Source: an uncultured SAR86 cluster bacterium
GTDB taxonomy: Bacteria; Pseudomonadota; Gammaproteobacteria; Magnimaribacterales; AG-339-G14
Reading direction: 5' to 3'
DNA length: 64,000 nucleotides
NCBI GenBank assembly: GCA_902595715.1
Contig: CACJRI010000003.1
Coordinates: forward strand, 69,583 to 133,582
Positions 1-10,585 of the stretch are shown one piece after another. Below the pieces are notes generated by a model. That model was not told the origin of the DNA and did not search any database. It was given only the letters and a program-made list of their open reading frames with translations. The stretch's first letter is position 1. The number at the start of each line of letters is the position of its first letter. A program made the translations under genes and the position numbers.

Positions 1-246
1 CTGGAGGCCATGTCTATTGGAATACCTTGCATGGTTTCTCCTCACACAAATATGAAAGAGATTATTTCTAACTCCAATTCAGGTTGGGTAGTTGAAACTG
101 ACCAAAAAGAGATAGAAACGTTTTTTCATTTTTTAGATGATATTCAAAAGTCTGACTTATTGGGTAAAGGTAAAAACGCTAAGAATTTTTTAAAAGATAA
201 CTTAACATGGGATAAAATCGCTAAGTTAGATTATCTAGAAAAATGA
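1..246 (+). CDS. Glycosyltransferase group 1 (GT4-like), C-terminal fragment, truncated by window start
   Basis: Frame open from base 1 (LEAMSIGIPCMVSPHTNMKEII...), typical GT4 C-terminal 'EAM..G.P.v' motif; overlaps next gene by ATGA. Confidence 0.75.
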   Translation: MEAMSIGIPCMVSPHTNMKEIISNSNSGWVVETDQKEIETFFHFLDDIQKSDLLGKGKNAKNFLKDNLTWDKIAKLDYLEK

Positions 247-1280
247 AAATTGGTATAAATGGTTTTGGCAGAATAGGTAGAGTCCTTCATAGAATAATTT
301 CTACAGATGATAATTTATCGTTAGTAGCAATTAACGACATTAATCCTGATATAAATAATATTGCTTATTTAGCAAACTATGATTCAACCTATGGCAAATT
401 GGAGGATAAATTTAAAGTAGAAAATGATTTTTTAGTTAACAACTTAGAGAAAGTAAAGGTATTTTCAAATCCAAAAATAGATGAAGTTCCATGGTCAGAA
501 ATAGGTGTTGATTTATTAATTGACTCCTCTGGGATTGAGCAAAATTTAAAAGATTCGATTAATCTAAAAGGAAGTTTAAAGAATATTATTTTTACAAATT
601 CCCCTGACCCTTCCTTAGTAGATAAAACGGTTATATACGGTGTGAATCATGAAAAAATAGATATTTCTAAAGATTTTTTAGTTGCTAGCAGCATTTGCGA
701 TGCCACAGCAATTTCTCCTATCTTGAAATTATTGAATGACATATTCACTATAAAAAAAGGTTTTGTGACAACTTTACATCCTTGGTTGGGGTACCAAAAT
801 TTGTTAGACGGACCTTCAAAATCTTATGCCGTGCCCGGAGAAATTATTGATAATTATGCTCTTGGAAGGTCTAGTACAATGACCTTAATTCCAAAAAACA
901 CTTCAGCAGTTTCAGCAACATATAAGGTTTTGCCTGAACTACAAGATAAATTTTTAGCATATTCTTATAGGATACCCACCAATATAGTTTCTTCTGCAGA
1001 CCTTACTATTCAACTAGAAAAGGAATTGGATATTAATACGATTAAGGATACTTTAAGCACGTATGCAGCAAAAAATCCGGATATTCTTTCCATAAATAAA
1101 GATGCATTAGTATCCAGTGATTTTATAAGAAGTACTTTTTCTGGAGTTGTTGACTATAGGTTTCTCAAAGTAAAAGAAGATACAGTAAAAATTATGGTTT
1201 GGTATGACAATGAATGGGGCTATAGCTCAAGAGTAGTGGATTTATTAGGTTATTTAAAAAAATCCCATAATGTTTCATGA
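243..1280 (+). CDS. Divergent glyceraldehyde-3-phosphate / erythrose-4-phosphate dehydrogenase-like protein
   Basis: MKIGINGFGRIGRVLHR Rossmann start; C-terminal VWYDNEWGYSSRVVDL; active-site region reads SSICDAT instead of SASCTTN; TTLHPW retains His. Confidence 0.85.
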   Translation: MKIGINGFGRIGRVLHRIISTDDNLSLVAINDINPDINNIAYLANYDSTYGKLEDKFKVENDFLVNNLEKVKVFSNPKIDEVPWSEIGVDLLIDSSGIEQNLKDSINLKGSLKNIIFTNSPDPSLVDKTVIYGVNHEKIDISKDFLVASSICDATAISPILKLLNDIFTIKKGFVTTLHPWLGYQNLLDGPSKSYAVPGEIIDNYALGRSSTMTLIPKNTSAVSATYKVLPELQDKFLAYSYRIPTNIVSSADLTIQLEKELDINTIKDTLSTYAAKNPDILSINKDALVSSDFIRSTFSGVVDYRFLKVKEDTVKIMVWYDNEWGYSSRVVDLLGYLKKSHNVS

Positions 1281-2407
1281 AAAAATTTTCCGCAAATGTT
1301 ATTGAGAATCAGAAAGTAAACTTTCTTTTTGATGATTCTAAAAATCTATCTGGCTTATCTGATATAGAATTTAAAAAATTTAAAAAGATATTCATTATTT
1401 TTGACCAAGCTCTCAAAAATTCTTGGGTGAAGGAAATTTCAGAAATAATAAAAAAATCAAAAAGCGAATTACATTTCATCCCGCTTAAAGGAATAGAAAA
1501 TATAAAAAGTTTAAGAGAAGTTGAAAAGCTTTTATATTTTTTAGAAGGCAGTAATTGTTCAAAAAATGACCTTATAGTTTCTATTGGTGGAGGGACTATA
1601 TTGGATTTAAGTGCATTTGTTTCGTCTATTTATATGAGAGGAGTAAAACTAGTAATGATCCCAACTACTTTGATGGGTCAAGCGGATGCAAGTTCTGCTG
1701 GAAAAACATGTATTAACGGAAGGCAAACAAAGAATTTAGTTGGAACTTTATTTATGCCTTTGTATGTATATAACAACATACATATTTTAAAAACGGCAGA
1801 TAGATATTCCCATCGACAAGGACTTTCCGAGATTTTTAAATACGGATTGCTAGGATCAAAAAAACTCATAAGATATTTAGAGCAATATGCAAGAGATTCT
1901 TTAGAAAATGACCCTCTTTTATTAAAAATATTAATTGAGACAATAAAAGTAAGAATAAAACTTAGAAAAATTGATCCATTAGTTAGTAATTTGGGACATA
2001 CCTTTGGTCACGCTTTCGAGTCTGAGTCAAAAAATTTAGTTGCTCATGGAGATGCAATCTCAGTAGGAATTATTTGCTCATTAAAATTAAGTCTTAAAAA
2101 AAGATATATATCTAAAAAGTTATATTCCCAATTAATGAAGATCATGAGAGATTTAAACCTTAATATTAATATTGATAAATCCTCGAATGTTGAGAGAGTA
2201 GTTAATTTAATGAAAAAAGATAAAAAATCCGATGGAGATCAAATAGGGTTTGTGCTTTTAACGGATATTGGAAAAATCGCAAAAACGAAGAATAAAAAAT
2301 TTTTATTTTTAGATGCAAAATATGTAAGTTCATTTTTAACTGAATTATATAAAGATAAAGATTTTCTTGTCACAAACCACTGGAAACAATTAACAAAAAA
2401 TGTTTAA
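1277..2407 (+). CDS. 3-dehydroquinate synthase-like sugar-phosphate cyclase
   Basis: GGGTILDLSAF, RGVKLVMIPTTL, GKT, GLSEIFKYG, NLGHTFGHAFES, HGDAISVG motifs; ATGA overlap with upstream gene. Confidence 0.8.
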   Translation: MKKFSANVIENQKVNFLFDDSKNLSGLSDIEFKKFKKIFIIFDQALKNSWVKEISEIIKKSKSELHFIPLKGIENIKSLREVEKLLYFLEGSNCSKNDLIVSIGGGTILDLSAFVSSIYMRGVKLVMIPTTLMGQADASSAGKTCINGRQTKNLVGTLFMPLYVYNNIHILKTADRYSHRQGLSEIFKYGLLGSKKLIRYLEQYARDSLENDPLLLKILIETIKVRIKLRKIDPLVSNLGHTFGHAFESESKNLVAHGDAISVGIICSLKLSLKKRYISKKLYSQLMKIMRDLNLNINIDKSSNVERVVNLMKKDKKSDGDQIGFVLLTDIGKIAKTKNKKFLFLDAKYVSSFLTELYKDKDFLVTNHWKQLTKNV

Positions 2408-3149
2408 TAATAAAACCATAGTTGTTACGGGCGGCTCATCTGGGATAGGGAAAAAAATAACTGAAGAAATCTTAGCAGAAAGGGGAAGGGTATTCGTTCT
2501 CTCAAAAAACGAAAAAAAAATAAATTCTCTTAATAAAAAATATATTTCAAATAAAAAATTCTTAGGCATTCAATGTGATATATCAGATGAAAGTGAAGTT
2601 AAAGAAGCTTTTAATTTTATTAATAAAAAAACTAATCACATCTATGGGTTAGTTAATAATGCTGGAATTAATCCTTCAAGAAACAACATTCTGAGTACTT
2701 CTTTGGCTGACTGGGAAGATACTATAAATACAAATCTTAAAGGAGCTTTTTTATGCAGTAAGGAAGCAATTAAATCCATGGAAAAAAATAGTCAGGGATC
2801 TATTGTAAATATTTCATCAGTGGCTGCGTTTGGAATGCAAAGAAGGGTAGCATATTCATCTAGCAAGGCTGGAATGATTGGATTTACAAAGTCTTTAGCT
2901 CGTGATCATGCTTCTAAGAGTATAAGGGTAAATTGTATTTGTCCTGGATACGTACCAACTAACCTTGTAAAAAGCTACCTAAAGGATTTATCTAAAAAGG
3001 AAAAAACAGATCTATTAGATAGACACCCTTTAGGAAAATTAGGTAATCCTGAGGATATAGCCTTTGCTACAAGCTTCTTACTCTCTTCTAAAGCAAAATG
3101 GATAACCGGTGCAGTACTAAATGTTGATGGCGGGTACAGTATTTTTTAA
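2400..3149 (+). CDS. Short-chain dehydrogenase/reductase (FabG-like)
   Basis: TGGSSGIGKKI, NNAG, YSSSK, ITGAVLNVDGG; overlaps upstream CDS by 8 nt. Confidence 0.9.
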   Translation: MFNNKTIVVTGGSSGIGKKITEEILAERGRVFVLSKNEKKINSLNKKYISNKKFLGIQCDISDESEVKEAFNFINKKTNHIYGLVNNAGINPSRNNILSTSLADWEDTINTNLKGAFLCSKEAIKSMEKNSQGSIVNISSVAAFGMQRRVAYSSSKAGMIGFTKSLARDHASKSIRVNCICPGYVPTNLVKSYLKDLSKKEKTDLLDRHPLGKLGNPEDIAFATSFLLSSKAKWITGAVLNVDGGYSIF

Positions 3150-3814
3150 GAAAGTGTAAAGCCTTTTAGCGCAATATTCGACTCTTCAATCGCGATAATT
3201 TCATTCACCTTTTGAAGCTTAAAATTTCTTATTGACCTATTTTTAATAAAGTTCTCTTTAGCAACTTTATAGAAATCCTTATTTAATTCCTTAGTTTTCT
3301 TAACATCTGCAAGAAAATGATATCTCAATTTTTCAGGCTTCCATGTTCTAAGATGGGATCTTATTTCTTTATTAAGGTTAGGGTTATATTTAGTTAAAAG
3401 ATCAATATATTTTCTTGAAACCGGAGGAAAGGTATCCACGTAAAATACTTTTTCTTTAGACAAAGTAAAATTTTTTATATGAGGATCCAATCCTAAGTTA
3501 TTTTTTTTACAATTTTTAAGAATTATTTCTATCTGTCTAACAACGTTCTCCATGAAAGATCTAGATAGTTGTTTACCTTTTAAAATTTCAATTAAGCTTT
3601 CACCACAAAACTCATATTTGAAAGTAAGACCTTTACTAGATATTAATTTTGGCATTGTTACGCCAGCTTTATTCAGCTCTAGATAGTAGCTATAAATCAA
3701 TTTTGAAACCTTTTCGATTTCTTTTTTTGGAATTGTTTTTAAAATATATGTTTTTTTTACAAATTCTTTTTTAAAAATAATTTGAGTATCGTTGATAGTG
3801 AAATATTTTTTCAT
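3146..3814 (-). CDS. Kinase-fold (APH/YrbL-like) protein
   Basis: LGLDPHIKNF (D-x4-N) followed by VFYVDT resembles the catalytic and metal motifs of aminoglycoside-phosphotransferase-like kinases. Confidence 0.5.
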   Translation of the reverse strand: MKKYFTINDTQIIFKKEFVKKTYILKTIPKKEIEKVSKLIYSYYLELNKAGVTMPKLISSKGLTFKYEFCGESLIEILKGKQLSRSFMENVVRQIEIILKNCKKNNLGLDPHIKNFTLSKEKVFYVDTFPPVSRKYIDLLTKYNPNLNKEIRSHLRTWKPEKLRYHFLADVKKTKELNKDFYKVAKENFIKNRSIRNFKLQKVNEIIAIEESNIALKGFTLS

Positions 3815-3868
3815 TATTTTTATGATAATTAGAATTTCCTATAAAATAAACCCTGCAGTTTAAAGGAT

Positions 3869-4579
3869 ATGGAAGCAGTAATATTAGCAGCAGGCTTAGG
3901 ATCAAGATTAAGGCCTTATACAAATAAAGTGCCAAAGGCGATGGTTTGTTTTAAAGGGACCGAAATCATAAAACATCAAATCGAAACTCTACTGTCCCAA
4001 GATATAGAAAAGATAACAATCGTTACTGGCTATAAATCAAAAATACTTTATAAATTTTTAGATAAGACTTTCCCAAAATTAAAATTTAATTTTGTAGAAA
4101 ATAAAAAATACAACGCAACAAATAGCGCATACTCTGCCATGAAAGTATTGCATAACATTTCATCATCATATATTCATGTAAATTGCGACATATTATTTTC
4201 TAAGGAAGTTCTAAATAACCTGATTAAATTACCAAAGAAAAATGTAATTTCAGCTAGAAAGGATATAACCCTTAAAGACTCTATGGAAAATATTATTGAG
4301 GTTGAAGGAAGAATAGTAAATATGTCTCTTAGAAAGTCTAAGCATGCAAAATTTAAGGCATTTGGTTTAGCAAAAATAAGTTTAGAAGCTTTACATGCAA
4401 ATATAAATTTTTTTCAAGCCTTAAAAAAAGAAGTGCAAAGGCAAGAAAATTATTTTGGTTTGATAAGGATGAATTTAGGAAAAATCGATTATCATTTATT
4501 AGAAACTAATAAAAAACATTTATCTGAAATCAATACTGTAGAAGATTTAAAAAATTGTAAATTTAGTCTTAAAGGCTAA
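3869..4579 (+). CDS. Sugar/choline-phosphate nucleotidyltransferase
   Basis: MEAVILAAGLGSRLRPYTNKVPKAMV signature; HVNCDILF. Confidence 0.85.
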   Translation: MEAVILAAGLGSRLRPYTNKVPKAMVCFKGTEIIKHQIETLLSQDIEKITIVTGYKSKILYKFLDKTFPKLKFNFVENKKYNATNSAYSAMKVLHNISSSYIHVNCDILFSKEVLNNLIKLPKKNVISARKDITLKDSMENIIEVEGRIVNMSLRKSKHAKFKAFGLAKISLEALHANINFFQALKKEVQRQENYFGLIRMNLGKIDYHLLETNKKHLSEINTVEDLKNCKFSLKG

Positions 4580-4593
4580 TTCTTATTTTTGAA

Positions 4594-5364
4594 GTGCAAA
4601 AGAAAGACGAATTTAAAGAAATCTTAGTTAACCATTTCAATAAGCAGGGTGCTAAAGATTTTCAGAGTTATGGGTCCTCGTCTTTTCTTAAAAGTTGGCA
4701 GGAACCATATGTTTATATGGAAAAATATTTAAACTCAAAAAATCTAGAGGATACTAATTTTTTAGATTATTGTTGTGGAACAGGTATTCATTCGATTTAT
4801 CCTGCAAAATTAGGAGCCCAAGTAACTGGAATAGATTTTTCGTCTAACTCAATAGAAAGCGCAATAGAAAGATCAAAATTTTTTAACGTAGAAGATAAAT
4901 GTCAGTTTTTAGTTCAAGATGCAGAAGAAGGCATTTCTATTCAGCAAAAATTTGATTATATCATTTGCGTCCAAAGTCTTTTATATCTTGATTTAAATGA
5001 AACTTTTAGCAAACTTTCAAAATTACTAAAAGATCAAGGCGAATTAATAATAATTGAAAGTGTTTCGGGCAATTATCTTTTTGACCTAAATAGAGTTAAA
5101 AATACTAAAAATATTTCTCTAAAATTTTCATCTTCTTTAAAAAAACTTCATTCCAAAGAAATCATCAAAAATACAAAAAGATATTTTAAGATTTTAGATG
5201 AAGATTATTTTGGCTTTACTACGACAGTTTCTTATTTAATTGAGAGTAAATTTAAAGTATCTTTTTTAAATAAGTTTTTTTTTGGCCTAGATTATCTTTT
5301 AAAAAAAATTCCTCTCTTAAGAAGATATTTTTTTACTATGTTAATAATTTTAAAAAAAGTTTAG
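4594..5364 (+). CDS. SAM-dependent methyltransferase (class I)
   Basis: LDYCCGTGIHSIYPAKLGAQVTGIDFS motif I; GTG start. Confidence 0.85.
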   Translation: MQKKDEFKEILVNHFNKQGAKDFQSYGSSSFLKSWQEPYVYMEKYLNSKNLEDTNFLDYCCGTGIHSIYPAKLGAQVTGIDFSSNSIESAIERSKFFNVEDKCQFLVQDAEEGISIQQKFDYIICVQSLLYLDLNETFSKLSKLLKDQGELIIIESVSGNYLFDLNRVKNTKNISLKFSSSLKKLHSKEIIKNTKRYFKILDEDYFGFTTTVSYLIESKFKVSFLNKFFFGLDYLLKKIPLLRRYFFTMLIILKKV

Positions 5365-6272
5365 ATCTTTGAAAAAATGTGTTCAACGGTTTTTTTTAAA
5401 CTTTTTTCTGGATCTTGACTTCTAAAGCCAATTTTTTTTATTTTAGAATTATTTCCATACCAGCTATCTCTTATCCCTTTATAGCTATTTTTATCCCATG
5501 AGATTTTAGTCTTTTCTAGTTTTAATAATTTTTTTATATCATTTGCTAAGGATTTAAGTTCAGTTTTCTTTCCACTACACAAGTTATATATTTCTCCTGG
5601 TTTTCCTCTTGAATTTATCAGCTTTAACCCTTTGACAATATCATTCACATGAAGGTAGTCTCTAAATTGATTTCCACTTCCATTAAGCGTTACTTCACTG
5701 GGATTATCTTTAATCTTTTTTATAAGGTCATATATAAAAAATCTGTCCATGTCCTCTCCGTAAACACTGAATATTCTGGCTATCCTTATGTCAATTCCAA
5801 AAGACTCGAAATATGACAGAGCTAGACCTTCAATAGCATATTTAGATGCAGAATAGGGTGAAGGAGGGAATAAAGAGTCTGTTTCTTTAAAATAAGTTTT
5901 CTTTCTAGAGTCATAAAGAGATCCAGAAGAACAAATGATCAACTTTGATTTTCGACTGGCATTAGAAATAACATTACTAAAGCCTTGGAGAGATTTTATA
6001 AATGAAATTTCAGGCTTCTTGATAGAGTCTTCTACAGAGCTTTCTCCAGCTAGAAAGAAAATAATAACTTTTTTATATTGAGCATTGAGTTTCTTTAAAA
6101 ATAAACTTATCTCTCTTTTGCTATTAATGTCTATGAAAAAATGATTTCTATTTATTTTATCTTTTTTATCATTCTTAGAGATAAAAAAAGTATTTTCATC
6201 AACAAAAGACTTAGATAAACCTCTTCCAATTAGTCCAGTAGCACCAATTATAAGGCGACAAGAAGGTTTCAT
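5361..6272 (-). CDS. NAD-dependent epimerase/reductase (RMD/GMER-like extended SDR)
   Basis: [22 protein letters not shown]; 4-nt overlap with gmd. Confidence 0.8.
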   Translation of the reverse strand: MKPSCRLIIGATGLIGRGLSKSFVDENTFFISKNDKKDKINRNHFFIDINSKREISLFLKKLNAQYKKVIIFFLAGESSVEDSIKKPEISFIKSLQGFSNVISNASRKSKLIICSSGSLYDSRKKTYFKETDSLFPPSPYSASKYAIEGLALSYFESFGIDIRIARIFSVYGEDMDRFFIYDLIKKIKDNPSEVTLNGSGNQFRDYLHVNDIVKGLKLINSRGKPGEIYNLCSGKKTELKSLANDIKKLLKLEKTKISWDKNSYKGIRDSWYGNNSKIKKIGFRSQDPEKSLKKTVEHIFSKI

Positions 6273-7351
6273 ATTTCGCCATCTTTGAAGAAAGAGAAAT
6301 CTTTTTTATTTTCTTTTTCTACTTTGGCTATATTCATATCGTATTCCATCATCTCTTCTACTAAATCATTAAAACTAATTTTTGGTTCCCATGAGAGAGT
6401 TTTTTTTGCTTTGGAGGAGTCTCCAAGTAGGCTATCAACTTCTGAAGGCCTATAGTATTTTTCATGAACGCAAATAATTTCATCTCCATTTTCAGAATTA
6501 ATTGCAACTTCATTAAGTCCTTCTCCAGACCATTCTATCTTTAAGCCAATAAATTCTGAAGCTTGGTTTATAAAATCTCTCACAGAGTGTTGTTGCCCTG
6601 TTGAAATTACAAAATCATCAGGTTTATCATGTTGTAAAATCAACCACTGAGCATAAACAAAATCTTTAGCATGTCCCCAGTCTCTTTTAGAGTCTAGGTT
6701 TCCAATATATAATTTTTTTTGAGTGCCCATTTTTATTCTACATAAGGCTCTAGTTATTTTTCTAGTCACAAAAGTTTCACCTCTTACAGGTGATTCATGA
6801 TTAAAAAGTATTCCATTTGATGTAAAAAAACCATAAGAGTCTCTATAGTTTTTTACTGTCCAATAAGAATATAGTTTAGAAATGGCATAAGGGGATTGCG
6901 GATTAAAAGGAGTGAGTTCATTTTGAGGACTTTCTAATGCCTTTCCAAAAAGCTCTGATGTGGATGCTTGATAGAATTTTGTCTCTTTTAATGAGAGTAT
7001 TCTCATTCCCTCTAGCAATCTTAAAGTTCCTATTGCATCAGCATTTGCAGTATATTCAGGTTCTTCAAAGGAAACATGCACGTGACTTTGTGCTGCCAGA
7101 TTATAAATTTCATCAGGCTTAACCTGTTGAAGAATTCTTATTAAGCTGGAGGAGTCTGTCATGTCTCCATGATGAAGAAATAAAGAAGTATTTGGAGCTA
7201 AAGGATCTGAATATAGATGGTCAATTCTAGAAGTATTAAAACTGGAAGATCTCCTTCTTAAACCATGAACTTCGTAGCCTTTTTTTAAAAGAAACTCTGC
7301 AAGATAAGCACCGTCTTGCCCTGTTATTCCGGTGATCAAAGCTTTTTTCAT
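6269..7351 (-). CDS. gmd: GDP-mannose 4,6-dehydratase
   Basis: [80 protein letters not shown]. Confidence 0.97.
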   Translation of the reverse strand: MKKALITGITGQDGAYLAEFLLKKGYEVHGLRRRSSSFNTSRIDHLYSDPLAPNTSLFLHHGDMTDSSSLIRILQQVKPDEIYNLAAQSHVHVSFEEPEYTANADAIGTLRLLEGMRILSLKETKFYQASTSELFGKALESPQNELTPFNPQSPYAISKLYSYWTVKNYRDSYGFFTSNGILFNHESPVRGETFVTRKITRALCRIKMGTQKKLYIGNLDSKRDWGHAKDFVYAQWLILQHDKPDDFVISTGQQHSVRDFINQASEFIGLKIEWSGEGLNEVAINSENGDEIICVHEKYYRPSEVDSLLGDSSKAKKTLSWEPKISFNDLVEEMMEYDMNIAKVEKENKKDFSFFKDGEI

Positions 7352-7438
7352 AATGTATTCTATGCTAATTTGCGTTTTTTTTGAAAAGGTCTATAAATAC
7401 GAGCGGAAATAAAAAAATTTTCTTAATTTTTACAAATT

Positions 7439-8656
7439 ATGACAAAAAAGTGCTTGTTGGTTAGCCCAGACTTCCCCCCACCTCTAATTGGAGGTTCTCT
7501 TGTTTATATAAGTACTCTTGTAAATAATTCACAAGATTCTTTTGACATTGTCTCAGGTGTAACAAAAAACAGAAAAGACGAAGTAATTGAGAGTCCTGAC
7601 AAAATATTAAGATCAAGCTTCATTGTAGACTCTTCAAATCCTACAAGATTTGAACTTTTAAAGATGTACATATACATATTTTTTTTGATTCCATTTATGG
7701 CTTTCAGAACTCCGTATAAAGCAATAATTGCAAATTCAGGAGTAATTGGTAATTCAATTTTAATATTTCTAGGTAAGCTACTTAAAATTAAAGTCATCTG
7801 CATTGCTTATGGTGAAGAATTAAACGCACCTCTCAAAAACAAAACTGTTAAAAATATCCTAAAAAAAAATTTAATTAAATTTTTTTATAAAAAGGCGTCA
7901 GGATTCATAGTTGTTTGCCATTTTTGTAAAAATCTCCTAACCAATAATTTTGGAATTGAAAATAATAAAATCGATGTGGTTGCTTCTTGTTTGTCATTAC
8001 AAAAATTTTCTGAAGAATTAAATATATCAAAGAAAAAAAATTCTATATTGAGTGTAGGACGGTTAATTGAAAGAAAAGGTTTCCACCTACTTATTATGTC
8101 AGTTTTAAGGTTAAGACAAAAAATAGAGAATTTAACTCTTACAATAGTTGGACAAGGTCCTAAAAGAAAAAATCTTCTTAAAATAATCCATGAAAATAAT
8201 GCATCAGACTTTATTTTGCTTCAGACTGAAGTAGATGATGAAAAACTAAAACAAATTTATGAGACATCCGAGCTATTCGTTTTAGCGAACCATGAACTTA
8301 AAAATGGAGATACTGAAGGATGTCCTTCAGTATTCTCTGAAGCAATGCTTTATGAGCTTCCTTCAATTGGAGGAAAGTATGCCGGTGTTGAAACTGCAAT
8401 TATAAATAATGAAAATGGCTTAGTTATAGATATGAAAAGTGAATCTGATCTTGATAAAGCCATATTAAAAATACTTGGAAATAAATCTTTAAGAGACAAT
8501 TTTATACTTAATGGAAAGAAGAAATTATTGAGAGATCATCATCCACATGTAGTGGGTAAACAGTTCGAAAAATCTATTGAAAGATTTTTAAATGATAAAC
8601 CAGCAGAAGATTTTCAAAAAAAATTTAATTCATCCACTCCATCAATAAATATATAA
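7439..8656 (+). CDS. Glycosyltransferase family 4
   Basis: SVGRLIERKGFHLLI..VGQGPKRKNL, EGCPSVFSEAM. Confidence 0.88.
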   Translation: MTKKCLLVSPDFPPPLIGGSLVYISTLVNNSQDSFDIVSGVTKNRKDEVIESPDKILRSSFIVDSSNPTRFELLKMYIYIFFLIPFMAFRTPYKAIIANSGVIGNSILIFLGKLLKIKVICIAYGEELNAPLKNKTVKNILKKNLIKFFYKKASGFIVVCHFCKNLLTNNFGIENNKIDVVASCLSLQKFSEELNISKKKNSILSVGRLIERKGFHLLIMSVLRLRQKIENLTLTIVGQGPKRKNLLKIIHENNASDFILLQTEVDDEKLKQIYETSELFVLANHELKNGDTEGCPSVFSEAMLYELPSIGGKYAGVETAIINNENGLVIDMKSESDLDKAILKILGNKSLRDNFILNGKKKLLRDHHPHVVGKQFEKSIERFLNDKPAEDFQKKFNSSTPSINI

Positions 8657-8662
8657 TCTGCC

Positions 8663-9775
8663 ATGCTCAAAAAAATTCCTTTTTTCGATTACCCTCAACT
8701 CTTTAATTCTTATGAAGAAGATCTAACAAATATTTTTAAAGATGTTGGTAAACGAGGCGCATTCATAATGCAAAAAGATTTAGAAGAATTTGAAGCAAAT
8801 TTAACAAATTACACTGGAGCAAAACATGCAATTGGTGTAGCAAATGCAACCGATGGTTTGCAGATTTGCTTAATGGCAGGAGGACTAATTAATAAAGGAG
8901 AGGTTTTGATAAGTTCTCATACCATGATTGCTACGGCTTCAGCCATTCATTATGCTGGAGGAATACCAGTTCCCGTTGAATGTGGTAAAAATTTAATGCT
9001 TGATATCAATTCTGCTGAAGAGGCATTAACAGATAAAACAGTTGCTATTATGCCGACACAACTCAACGGAAGAACTTGTAATATGGATGAAATAATACAT
9101 TTTGCAACCAAAAATAATCTTTCTATTTTTGAGGATGCTGCTCAGGCCTTAGGTTCTAAGTTTAAAAATAAGTATGCAGGAACATTTGGCATAGCTTCAG
9201 CTATAAGTTTGTATCCTGCAAAAATATTAGGCTGTCTTGGAGATGGTGGGGCTATTCTTACAAATGATTCAGATGTGTACGAAAAAATAATACTTTTAAG
9301 AGATCATGGAAGAGATCCTGTTTCAGGCGAAGTAATTTCTTGGGGATTTAATTCTCGACTAGATAATATTCAGGCAGCATTCCTTAATTATTTTTTTTCA
9401 AAATATGATGAAGTAATTTTAAAAAGAAGGTTTTTTGCACAACTTTATGATGAGGGTTTAAATGAAATTGAGGAAATTTATTTACCTGAACCTCCAAATA
9501 ATGGTGATCATTTTGATGTTTTTCAAAATTACGAAATCCAAGCAAAGAATAGAAATGAACTAAGAGAATACTTATCTAAAAACGGCATAGGCACATTAAC
9601 TCAATGGGGGGGTAAAGCGATTCATCAATTTAAGGGTATAGGCATGGATAAGAATTTACCTGTAACTGACAAAATTTTTTCAGAAATTTTAATGCTTCCC
9701 TTAAATTTATTCATTAATGAAGATGATGTGAAATATATAATTGAAAAAATTAAAGATTTTTACGTCAAAAATTAA
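8663..9775 (+). CDS. DegT/DnrJ/EryC1 family PLP aminotransferase
   Basis: IGVANATDGLQI, EDAAQALGSKF, SLYPAKILGCLGDGGAI (PLP Lys). Confidence 0.92.
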   Translation: MLKKIPFFDYPQLFNSYEEDLTNIFKDVGKRGAFIMQKDLEEFEANLTNYTGAKHAIGVANATDGLQICLMAGGLINKGEVLISSHTMIATASAIHYAGGIPVPVECGKNLMLDINSAEEALTDKTVAIMPTQLNGRTCNMDEIIHFATKNNLSIFEDAAQALGSKFKNKYAGTFGIASAISLYPAKILGCLGDGGAILTNDSDVYEKIILLRDHGRDPVSGEVISWGFNSRLDNIQAAFLNYFFSKYDEVILKRRFFAQLYDEGLNEIEEIYLPEPPNNGDHFDVFQNYEIQAKNRNELREYLSKNGIGTLTQWGGKAIHQFKGIGMDKNLPVTDKIFSEILMLPLNLFINEDDVKYIIEKIKDFYVKN

Positions 9776-10585
9776 ATGTCAAACAGCAAAGAATTAGCAA
9801 AAAAAATAAGATTACATGCATTAGAAATGACGCATTTGGGAGGAAGTTCTCATATTGGCTCAATATTCTCCATAGCAGACATTTTGGCTGTTCTTTATGA
9901 GGATATATTATTTTTTAATCCAAAAAAACCTGATCTTAAAAAGAGAGATAGGTTTATTTTAAGTAAAGGACATTCTGGAGCTGGAGTCTATGCTGCACTA
10001 GCGGAAAAAGATTTTTTTCCAGTATCTGAGTTAAAAAAACATTATTCAGATGGTTCAAAGTTTTCTGGGCATGTTTCTCACAAAGGAGTTCCAGGTGTAG
10101 AATTTTCTACCGGTTCTCTAGGACACGGTTTATCTGTGTCATGCGGTTTAGCTTTATCTGCTAAGTTAGATAAACAAAATCATAAAATTTTTTGCCTAAT
10201 GAGCGATGGAGAATGTGATGAGGGCTCTAATTGGGAAGCAATTTTATTTGCTGCTCACCATAATTTAGATAACTTAATTGCAATTGTAGATTACAACAAA
10301 CTGCAAAGTATTTATTCTCCCAAACAGACTCTAAATTTGGAACCTTTTAAAGACAAATGGGAGGCTTTTGGCTGGAATGTGCAAGAAGTAGATGGGCATG
10401 ATCAGAAAAAATTAAAGGAGACTTTTAATACTAAACCATCAAACAATAGACCAAATTGCATAATATGCCATACAGTAAAGGGTAAGGGGGTTTCATTTAT
10501 GGAAAATAATAATCTTTGGCATTATAGAAGTCCTCAAGGCAAAGAATATCTTGAAGCAAAAAAAGAATTGGAAGGAGAATCATAG
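9776..10585 (+). CDS. Transketolase, N-terminal subunit (split transketolase)
   Basis: KGHSGAGVYAAL, ThDP motif SDGECDEGSNWEA...VDYN. Confidence 0.93.
   Translation: MSNSKELAKKIRLHALEMTHLGGSSHIGSIFSIADILAVLYEDILFFNPKKPDLKKRDRFILSKGHSGAGVYAALAEKDFFPVSELKKHYSDGSKFSGHVSHKGVPGVEFSTGSLGHGLSVSCGLALSAKLDKQNHKIFCLMSDGECDEGSNWEAILFAAHHNLDNLIAIVDYNKLQSIYSPKQTLNLEPFKDKWEAFGWNVQEVDGHDQKKLKETFNTKPSNNRPNCIICHTVKGKGVSFMENNNLWHYRSPQGKEYLEAKKELEGES

Noticed and set aside
1678-1869. Antisense and nested ORFs in the track (e.g. 1678-1869, 7504-7803, 16271-16591, 21085-21515, 27378-27587, 62251-62958)
   Set aside because: They lie fully inside strongly supported CDSs on the other strand or frame and have low-complexity, non-homologous translations.
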